Of a stretch of DNA of 64,000 nucleotides, positions 57,986-64,000 are shown in pieces. The notes beneath the pieces are model-generated. The model did no database searches, was not told the origin of the DNA, and saw only the letters and a program-made list of their open reading frames with translations. Origin of the DNA: Burkholderia sp. WP9. Its GTDB lineage: Bacteria > Pseudomonadota > Gammaproteobacteria > Burkholderiales > Burkholderiaceae. The translations under genes and the position numbers were made by a program. Each line of letters begins with the position of its first letter. The stretch's first letter is position 1. The DNA lies in assembly GCF_900104795.1 (NCBI RefSeq), contig NZ_FNTG01000001.1, positions 3,534,001 to 3,598,000 on the forward strand. The letters are read 5' to 3'.

Positions 57986-58926
57986 ACCGAAAGATATCCG
58001 ACAAAGATAGCGGCGGCGTTCGAGATGATTTCGAGCTGACGGGCAAGCGTCAGATGACCTTCCTCGAGCTTGCGGAACACTACCTACGCATTGAAAACAA
58101 ACCATTGTCAGCCCGAGAGATTGTGGGCAAGGCCTTGCGCGACGGAACGCTTGTTTCTGCGGGAAAGACTCCGTGGCAGACGATGAAATCGAAGCTCTCG
58201 ACAGATATTCTCACGCACGGAGAAAGCTCTCGGTTTAAACGCGTATTCCAAGGGTCATTCGCACTAAGAGAATACGACGCCGACGAGTACGTCGCTACTC
58301 GCTTCATGAAGAGTAAGCTCGATGAGGACATCGCCGTAATTCCCCGAAGCAAGCTTGCCCAGATCGTTGACGGCGTAGGGTATTTCCCGGCTGGAATCGA
58401 TCGGTTCAAACTCTCACGGCTAGCAACCCCAATGCTACGCCGGCAGGCCGAGGAATCTTTCGACGTCGTCCAGCTTGTCTCGGTCTTCATCGTTAGGTAT
58501 CGCTCTAAGTATCTGACTCATATGCGTAGTGCACGTCTCCCGGAAAGCCGTTTGCGGGGCGAATATTCGATGATGCTTGGCGGTCACCTATCGGTCGAGG
58601 ACTTCGCTCAACTCACGCTCGACTTGTTCTCTGACGACGACGATTTGGCAGATTGCACATACATTCTGCGGGAACTGAGCGAGGAGCTCGTTGTAGACAG
58701 CGAGCCGACAATCAAGTCTTGTGGGTTTATCTACGACGACTCGCGTGTCGTTAGCACGCAGCACCTCGGCCTCGTCTACGAAGTCGTCATTGAGCGGCCA
58801 GATTTTGAGATTGGCGAAAGGGGATTTCTGCTCCATGCCAAGTTCGAGACCATCGAAGAAATTCGCGCGAGACGGGGCGAATTCGAGAATTGGTCGTGGA
58901 TATTGATGGACAGTTTCGACAAGTAA
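57982..58926 (+). CDS. HARE-HTH plus Nudix-like domain protein
   Basis: A 314-residue protein from ATG 57982, overlapping the SelD-like stop by 4 bases. Residues ~24-85 form a HARE-HTH DNA-binding domain (MTFLELAEHYLRIENKPLSA, then WQTMKSKLSTDIL). From ~115 the sequence fits predicted Nudix-like phosphoesterases: VIPRSKLAQIV, YRSKYLTHMRS, RGEYSMMLGGHLSVED, and the Nudix-box-like YILRELSEELVVD, then HLGLVYEVVI. The usual G-x5-E spacing is stretched, so hydrolase activity is uncertain. It could bind or cleave a nucleotide ligand and regulate or target DNA. This domain pair is unusual to me. Confidence 0.65.
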   Translation: MNRKISDKDSGGVRDDFELTGKRQMTFLELAEHYLRIENKPLSAREIVGKALRDGTLVSAGKTPWQTMKSKLSTDILTHGESSRFKRVFQGSFALREYDADEYVATRFMKSKLDEDIAVIPRSKLAQIVDGVGYFPAGIDRFKLSRLATPMLRRQAEESFDVVQLVSVFIVRYRSKYLTHMRSARLPESRLRGEYSMMLGGHLSVEDFAQLTLDLFSDDDDLADCTYILRELSEELVVDSEPTIKSCGFIYDDSRVVSTQHLGLVYEVVIERPDFEIGERGFLLHAKFETIEEIRARRGEFENWSWILMDSFDK

Positions 58927-58936
58927 ACAGGCAATC

Positions 58937-59767
58937 ATGAATCATTTTCTGCTTAAAAAGTTAGTCAAACTGGTCGTATTTATAACGTCCAGACATCGCA
59001 TCCTTGGCATCCGTGACTGGCTTGCGAGTTCGTTCGCGGTTTTGTTGGTGGCGCTTGCGGCTGTCAGTGGATGGATATTTTTGCTTACTGAGCGGCTTGG
59101 TGTGGGTCTCAAGCTCGCTTCGGCAGCTGCATTGATTGTGGTCCTGACAGCGGCTGTCGCCTTTGTCCCAATCGCATTTATAATAAAGCTTAGGCGCAAT
59201 GGCATAACCGACGCGGACTACAGCGTTGCGACCGGTATAGATTACAAGGGAGCGCTACGGAGCGCCCACGCAGGGTTCCAATTTCTTGGCATCGGTGCCT
59301 CAAAACTCAAGGAGAGCGAAACTGAATTGCGTACCGCGCTCGACAGCGCCCTGAAGAACGACTCAGAAATCAAGATGCTACTTGTAGATCCAAATGCTCG
59401 AAACGTCTTCACCGAGCTCGAGAGAATGGATGGCACGACCGGTTATCTAGCAAAAGCGCAAGGATCGATCAAATTCCTACAGGAATTGGCCAAACAAAAT
59501 GCGAATACCTGTTCGATCCGGCTCTATCGGCCGGCATCGGTTGACGAGGTCAAACCGTTGCGGCTGTTTTTCACCAACGACGACTGCCTAGTCAGTCCGT
59601 TTTCACCGAAAAATGGCGTTACTGATCAGGGGCGTGGCCTGCCGCAGCTAAGGATTACAGCGAAAGGTTTTCCAAAAGCTGGCGACCCAACCTTATATCG
59701 TCCGCTTAAGCGTTACTTTGACGCCCACTGGAAGGAACAGGAGACAAAAATTGAAAAAAGACGGTAG
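58937..59767 (+). CDS. Two-helix membrane protein with cytosolic domain
   Basis: A 276-residue protein, 10 bases after the Nudix-like gene. Two N-terminal membrane helices: LASSFAVLLVALAAVSGWIF and LASAAALIVVLTAAVAFVPI. A cytosolic alpha/beta domain follows (YKGALRSAHAGFQFLGIGAS, IKMLLVDPNARNVFTELERM, SIRLYRPASVDEVKPLRLFF), resembling phospholipase-D-like or related domains but without an HxK motif. Two-helix membrane modules are frequent terminal effectors or anchors in nucleotide-triggered immunity. It overlaps the next gene by 17 bases. Confidence 0.65.
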   Translation: MNHFLLKKLVKLVVFITSRHRILGIRDWLASSFAVLLVALAAVSGWIFLLTERLGVGLKLASAAALIVVLTAAVAFVPIAFIIKLRRNGITDADYSVATGIDYKGALRSAHAGFQFLGIGASKLKESETELRTALDSALKNDSEIKMLLVDPNARNVFTELERMDGTTGYLAKAQGSIKFLQELAKQNANTCSIRLYRPASVDEVKPLRLFFTNDDCLVSPFSPKNGVTDQGRGLPQLRITAKGFPKAGDPTLYRPLKRYFDAHWKEQETKIEKRR

Positions 59768-60323
59768 CGTCGACAAGGGCTGCGTTCACGGCCGATTTCA
59801 ACCACCGCATCTTGATCATATGGAATACATCTTGGCGGCGCTTGAGAAAGCTGAACACTTGATCATCGGGATCGCCCAGCCGAACGCTCCGTTCTTGGAT
59901 GACTGTGCAGCGGATCCCCATCGGGCGTTGCAAGCAGACAATCCACTAACCTACGTCGAGCGATGCATGGCCATGGAGAAGATGCTGACCGGTGTTGGCG
60001 TATCTCGTGACCGGTATTCATTTTCGCCGTTTCCTATTGACAGACCGGATGAGTTGCCGTCGCACGTCCCGACGTCGGTTCTGTGCTTTACTACAATTCG
60101 GGATGAATGGAACAAAAAGAAAATCGAAATTCTCACTGCGATCGGGTATAAGGTGCACGTGCTTTGGGACAAGAGCAGCGAGAGCGGTATCTCAGGAACC
60201 GACATAAGGCAACGCATCCGCTCTTCAGATGCGCAGTGGAAGGATCGCGTCCATCCGGCCGTTGCTGGCTATTTGGACTCTGAACACCTTCTGGACAGGA
60301 TAAAGCTCGCCTCACAGGGCTAG
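59751..60323 (+). CDS. NMNAT-like nucleotidyltransferase
   Basis: A 190-residue protein; I choose TTG 59751 because AGGAGA lies 7 bases upstream, giving a 17-base overlap with the membrane-protein gene. VHGRFQPPHLDHMEYI is the nucleotidyltransferase motif (normally HxGH; here HLDH), and SGISGTDIRQRIR is the ISxTxxR motif. Both fit the archaeal/NadM-type nicotinamide-mononucleotide adenylyltransferase group. It may rebuild NAD+ from NMN, or adenylylate a different nucleotide, given its unusual partners. The Gly-to-Asp change within HxGH is worth noting, as it could alter substrate or activity. Confidence 0.72.
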   Translation: MKKDGSVDKGCVHGRFQPPHLDHMEYILAALEKAEHLIIGIAQPNAPFLDDCAADPHRALQADNPLTYVERCMAMEKMLTGVGVSRDRYSFSPFPIDRPDELPSHVPTSVLCFTTIRDEWNKKKIEILTAIGYKVHVLWDKSSESGISGTDIRQRIRSSDAQWKDRVHPAVAGYLDSEHLLDRIKLASQG

Positions 60324-60359
60324 GGAACATAATTTCCGAGACGCTTCACGGTCAGGACT

Positions 60360-61349
60360 ATGTTACAAGGGCAATGGGAGACTTTTAATCCGTCGGGGGA
60401 AGTCCAGTTGGAGAAGGAAAGCGAAGCATCCGTGGTCGCGCCGCACCACAAAATACCGTGTGGGGTGGCCGAACGGCCCTATCAATCATTGCTTGCGGAG
60501 TGCCCGTCGGGGGGGCATATAGGTCCGCCGCGAAATGCCTCGGATCAACCTACTTCGCTAAAGTCTTTCCTCAAATGGCCCGGGGGAAAACGGTGGTTCG
60601 TCGAGAAGCACAGTGATTTTTTGCCAATCGCCATCCCAGGACGATATATCGAGCCGTTCTTGGGCGGTGGATCAGTCTTTTTCGCGCTACGTCCCAAAAC
60701 ATCGCTTCTTGCGGACGCATGTCCTGATTTGGTCTATGCCTACAGAGGCATACGCAATCAGCTTACCGAAGTCCTGAGCATATTGCGTCACCATGCGGCG
60801 TCACATGACGCAAACTATTACTATTATGTGCGCGAACAGGAGCCAGTCCGCGTCGCGGAACGCGCAGCGAGATTTATTTACCTCAATCGTACCTGCTTCA
60901 ACGGCATCTACAGGGTAAACAAACGGGGCAAGTTTAACGTGCCAATGGGATCTAGGGTGTCAGTGTTCCGGGAGGAAGATACATTCCGCCTCTGGTCTGC
61001 CGCGTTGAAAGCGGCTGAATTGCGGCTAGCAGACTTTGCAGAGGTGATTGATGAGGCCGTTGCGGGCGACTTCGTATTTGCCGACCCTCCTTACACCGTG
61101 CGACACAACAACAACGGATTTATTAAATACAACGAAGTTCTCTTCTCGTGGCACGACCAATTGCGATTGCACGAATGTTTGGTGAAAGCAAAAGCCAGAG
61201 GTGTCGACGTATTATCCACTAACGCCAATCACGAATCTGTTCGGGCTTTATATAAATCAGGGTTCACGCAGACGGTCGTGTCCCGCTATAGCTCGATTGC
61301 TGGTTCTGCTGCGCACCGAGAAAAATTCGAGGAATTAGTAATCGTGTAG
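60360..61349 (+). CDS. DNA adenine methyltransferase, Dam (D12) class
   Basis: A 329-residue protein with a ~65-residue N-terminal extension over typical Dam. Motifs: FLKWPGGKRWFVEKH (SAM-binding motif I), RYIEPFLGGGSVFFALRP, LNRTCFNGIYRVNKRGKFNV and the catalytic DFVFADPPYTVRH. It methylates N6 of adenine in DNA; the site is not predictable. It is 36 bases after the NMNAT-like gene and could mark self DNA for this system, or be an independent orphan methylase. No restriction enzyme gene is adjacent. 61350-61514 has no gene. Confidence 0.9.
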   Translation: MLQGQWETFNPSGEVQLEKESEASVVAPHHKIPCGVAERPYQSLLAECPSGGHIGPPRNASDQPTSLKSFLKWPGGKRWFVEKHSDFLPIAIPGRYIEPFLGGGSVFFALRPKTSLLADACPDLVYAYRGIRNQLTEVLSILRHHAASHDANYYYYVREQEPVRVAERAARFIYLNRTCFNGIYRVNKRGKFNVPMGSRVSVFREEDTFRLWSAALKAAELRLADFAEVIDEAVAGDFVFADPPYTVRHNNNGFIKYNEVLFSWHDQLRLHECLVKAKARGVDVLSTNANHESVRALYKSGFTQTVVSRYSSIAGSAAHREKFEELVIV

Positions 61350-61514
61350 ACATATATCTGTTCGTCGAGTCGACAGACACCGCGGAAGCTTCTCGACAGG
61401 TTCTTGCCTTTGGGGTCTAAAGCTCGCCGTGTGGCAGAACGAATCTACAATGTGGATATGCCCCAAGACGCGTCGCCGTTAGCGAGGATCGGCTTGAGCA
61501 GACACTTCCGATTA

Positions 61515-63365
61515 CTAATATTTCGCCCCGACATTCAAAGCATTAAGCGCTTCTGAAGCAAGCTCGACGTCTCTACGGCGAAAGATGTTCTGCCGGCTAC
61601 CGTCCGTTTGCGGCCCGCAAATGGGTGATACCCCGTGATCGGAAAGAACTGCTACAACCTTCCCAACTGATAAGGACAGGGCCGCGGCAAGCTCGACTGA
61701 GAAAACATAGCGCTGCTCGAAGTCCGATATGGCGTCTGGCGTGATCAAAGTGACAGATCGACGACCATGAGCGGCGACCCGCCCTTTCAGTAAGCCCGAT
61801 TTTACCAAGTGGTATGCGACTTCCTGCTTGACACGAAGGTGGACTGCAGCTTCAGGAACCGTCATGCCGCCGACGCAACATTGTTGCCGATGCCAGTCGA
61901 GGAACACCTCATGCCCAAAAATCGCACCGGCGATTCCTCGAACACTCTCATCCCACCGCCTCACGTTGATACGCTGCTCTTGTACTGCCCGAATAAGAGC
62001 TATGAATTCCGCCCGTTGCGACAAAAAGTATTTGCTGACTTCGGCAAACGAGATCTCGCGATCTGGATGTGCTGCAACGCGGCTGCCACCTTTGAGGCTA
62101 TCGATCAACTCCAACGCCTCGCTTCGCCTGAAAAGCGATGTCGAGACCAGTCCATGCGTCACGGGTTTTCGTTTCAGGAGGCCTACATCGGCGAGTTGTT
62201 CTACTCGCGACGTCGAAATTCCAAGAAGTAAGCTCATCTTCCGAAGGCTGATTTTATCGGAGAGTTCTTGCTTAAGTGACGAAAGAGCTGTCCGCTCGAT
62301 TAGAGTGAAGTGACGTCGGGTTCCTCCAGGCTTTTTGATCTCCGTGACACCGACACGTGCGGTCAAGGCGTGTAGTGTCGCAGCCCGAATTCCAAGTTGG
62401 CGTGCGGCGACAGCTGCCGCGACATATGCCTGAGATTGAATGTCGCCCTCGGTTGCCCAACCTCGTCTTCGGTCTAGAGTGTCCACGGACTCGTCACGCA
62501 TGTATCCACGGAATCCGTCGAGGAGAAAGTTCAGATCCGGAGGGAGCTCGTCAAATAAAAATTTCTTCAGTCGGCGCAGGCGAGGCGACATGACAGCGGT
62601 ACCCTCAGTTGATCGCTCTTCTTCGCGCAGGAAGTCGTGAAACTTCAGCGGCCAGTCGGTCAAGCGTGAATAAGCGGCAGATACCAGCCGAGAAGTTTCC
62701 GACAACGTAAGGTTCCGCCACGCTTTGGGCGACAGCATGTACTCGGTCGTATCCGTCGTCGCGCCGAGATGGGAAATCAACGACGCAACAGAAGGTAAGC
62801 AGAGGTCATCGATCGCACTCACTTGTGGCCTGTTGGCGTCTTGCTGGACACCCGTCGCTGTCACAAACGCGCGCCAAATATGCTGACCGGCGTCGACGCT
62901 AGCGCGGCTCGCTTCGATTTGTTTCCATGATGCAATCTCACTCCCGCAGCGGCATCTCATTGTTGACGCTCGCCTCCAACAGAGTTTGGTTCCGCATGTT
63001 GCGCACGTATCGATCAGCTCTAAACCGTGTTCGTGGCAAGCAACGTACAGTCGATGTTCCCATATCGCTCGCCAGTACGGCGTCGCCAGCAAGCAGGCCA
63101 CGCAGCATTTTGCTCGCAGACCGAGACAAAAATTTTTATCGAAGGGAGGCGGAGCTACGGCGGGTGTTTCAGGCTCACCGAGCCATTTGGGTACGAAGCC
63201 GAAAATGGTAGTACCCACGCACTCCCGAAGTTGCGCTTGGAGACCATCAACGCGCCGTAACCACTCGATACCCGGGTATGCGTTTGCTTCCGCTAATCGC
63301 AAAAGAAACCCCTGCACGCTCTCGAAAAGGTAAGGTGACGGCAGGTTGATCAATGGCACTCGCAT
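61515..63365 (-). CDS. tniQ: TniQ/TnsD-type target-selection protein
   Basis: A 616-residue protein. The N-terminus (LPSPYLFESVQGFLLRLAEA) and the paired zinc motifs (KCCVACLLATPYWRAIWEHR, YVACHEHGLELIDTCATCGT) are those of TniQ. The C-terminal half has several helix-turn-helix-like segments (ISLRKMSLLLGISTSRVEQL; PEAAVHLRVKQEVAYHLVKS), longer than minimal TniQ and closer to TnsD-size proteins, fitting a DNA-sequence-specific targeting role. It follows the partial tniB gene by 12 bases on the minus strand and marks the transposition module of the element that carries the defence-like cargo. Confidence 0.85.
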   Translation of the reverse strand: MRVPLINLPSPYLFESVQGFLLRLAEANAYPGIEWLRRVDGLQAQLRECVGTTIFGFVPKWLGEPETPAVAPPPFDKNFCLGLRAKCCVACLLATPYWRAIWEHRLYVACHEHGLELIDTCATCGTKLCWRRASTMRCRCGSEIASWKQIEASRASVDAGQHIWRAFVTATGVQQDANRPQVSAIDDLCLPSVASLISHLGATTDTTEYMLSPKAWRNLTLSETSRLVSAAYSRLTDWPLKFHDFLREEERSTEGTAVMSPRLRRLKKFLFDELPPDLNFLLDGFRGYMRDESVDTLDRRRGWATEGDIQSQAYVAAAVAARQLGIRAATLHALTARVGVTEIKKPGGTRRHFTLIERTALSSLKQELSDKISLRKMSLLLGISTSRVEQLADVGLLKRKPVTHGLVSTSLFRRSEALELIDSLKGGSRVAAHPDREISFAEVSKYFLSQRAEFIALIRAVQEQRINVRRWDESVRGIAGAIFGHEVFLDWHRQQCCVGGMTVPEAAVHLRVKQEVAYHLVKSGLLKGRVAAHGRRSVTLITPDAISDFEQRYVFSVELAAALSLSVGKVVAVLSDHGVSPICGPQTDGSRQNIFRRRDVELASEALNALNVGAKY

Positions 63366-63377
63366 GTGAGTACTCCT

Positions 63378-64000
63378 TCAATAACGGCGTCGTGCACCCC
63401 GGGTTTCACCTCGACGACTTGTGGGCGCAAAGGGCTCGCCTGGTTGATCCAGGCGACGAAATGAAAATCTTGAATGGAATGGATTTAGTTCTTCCTGCCC
63501 ACCCCTCCAGATTTCTTGAACGAAAGCCTCCTGTAGCAAGGCTCGGTCAATGCTGCATTGGTTCGCAGCCTCCATCAATTCATAGGCACCAGTTGTCAAC
63601 CGTCTGACGTACCCAATAAGGCCGTTGGTCGCCATGTATATCCGACGAGCGGTTTCAGGCTCAGCAAGGCCTGAACGACGTCGACAGGGAAGCATTTCGT
63701 CCAAGGCATTCAATATTGACCGGAACTCCACTTCTTCCTCGTCACGCTCGATTGAGAACGGAAGAAGTTCTATGCGAGCAGAGAATCGGCGCCTCAGTTG
63801 CTCGTTAAGCGTAAGAATGGCCGTCGATCTTGGTAGGCCCATCAGCAAACATGGTATTTGCGCGTCTTCGACGAAATTCTTCAGCCAGTCAGCTACCGAT
63901 TGAGGTGAATTGTGGGAGCCATGGTCGAGGAAATGCTGAAGCTCATCAACGATGAGCATCTGCACCTGGCACTGGCGAATGAGCGCCAACGCCCTTAGCC
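63378..64000 (-). CDS. tniB: TniB/TnsC-type AAA+ transposition ATPase (5' end outside window)
   Basis: The frame is open to the window end. The visible 3' part has the Walker B strand QVQMLIVDELQHFLDHG, sensor-like CLLMGLPRSTAIL and RRRFSARIELLPF with the arginine finger region; Walker A lies outside. TniB assembles on DNA and brings the TniA transposase to the site chosen by TniQ. tniA should lie to the right of the window. Confidence 0.88.
   Translation of the reverse strand, partial: LRALALIRQCQVQMLIVDELQHFLDHGSHNSPQSVADWLKNFVEDAQIPCLLMGLPRSTAILTLNEQLRRRFSARIELLPFSIERDEEEVEFRSILNALDEMLPCRRRSGLAEPETARRIYMATNGLIGYVRRLTTGAYELMEAANQCSIDRALLQEAFVQEIWRGGQEELNPFHSRFSFRRLDQPGEPFAPTSRRGETRGARRRY

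Overview
The window looks like accessory DNA from a high-GC beta-proteobacterium, most likely Burkholderiaceae (Burkholderia, Paraburkholderia or Caballeronia). This rests on base composition, the type VI secretion (T6SS) vgrG cargo style and the insertion sequence (IS) families, and it is a family-level inference only. No rRNA, tRNA or CRISPR array was seen, and almost nothing resembles core housekeeping DNA. The stretch is a mosaic of immune-type and inter-bacterial conflict genes separated by insertion sequences and gene relics.

Layout. (1) 1-9.5 kb is a conflict/immunity cluster: the end of a CHAT protease gene, a SLOG-like protein, a TRAFs-binding-domain protein, a TIR relic fused to a gene with a C-terminal TIR-like domain, relics of a contractile tail tube and an IS30, a translationally coupled TIR + STAND NTPase pair on the minus strand, and a membrane TIR protein with a likely frameshift. 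(2) 9.5-16.7 kb holds two small exported proteins, then mobile-element wreckage: an IS3 element split by an IS30, an IS21 fragment, and pieces of a zinc-ribbon/serine-recombinase element. (3) 16.65-19.2 kb carries a PRPP synthetase-like gene (5' end replaced by recombinase sequence) and nadV, a nicotinamide salvage pair, followed by small membrane protein genes and a frameshifted lipoprotein gene. (4) 22-34.9 kb is a T6SS vgrG cargo cluster: VgrG, a large effector split by an IS5, an FGE-like protein, DUF3592, PAAR, DUF4123 chaperone, a small accessory protein, a Tox-REase-5 nuclease toxin and two tandem Imm52 immunity genes. It is followed by eroded T6SS relics on the minus strand up to 37.25 kb.

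(5) 37.36-41.58 kb is a compact cassette: a terminator, a hairpin over the ribosome-binding site, a small Cys-rich protein, a large serine recombinase and two ParB/RepB-like proteins, the last three overlapping by ATGA. It is the intact version of the relics at 10.2 and 15.7-16.67 kb and looks like an autonomous mobile element. A 1,125-residue protein of unknown function follows. (6) 45.5-52.7 kb is a type I restriction-modification locus (hsdM-hsdS-hsdR, minus strand) whose hsdS is split by a second copy of the same IS3 element. Removing the IS and one 3-bp target duplication restores the frame exactly.

(7) 53.3-64 kb is probably cargo of a Tn7/Tn5053-type transposon, because tniQ and a partial tniB lie at its right side. 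The cargo has two divergent arms. Leftward: a fusion of a SIR2 domain to a nucleoside-kinase-like P-loop domain, and a nucleoside 2-deoxyribosyltransferase; a DEDD exonuclease gene lies beyond. Rightward: a SelD (selenophosphate synthetase)-like protein, a HARE-HTH + Nudix-like protein, a two-helix membrane protein, an NMNAT-like adenylyltransferase and a Dam-type methylase, the first four overlapping or nearly touching. I recognise no named defence system with this gene set, and it is the best candidate here for an undescribed system. A recurring theme is NAD+ and nucleotide chemistry (TIR, SIR2, nadV/prs, NMNAT-like, Nudix, deoxyribosyltransferase, MazG-like); a functional link between the separate regions is inference.
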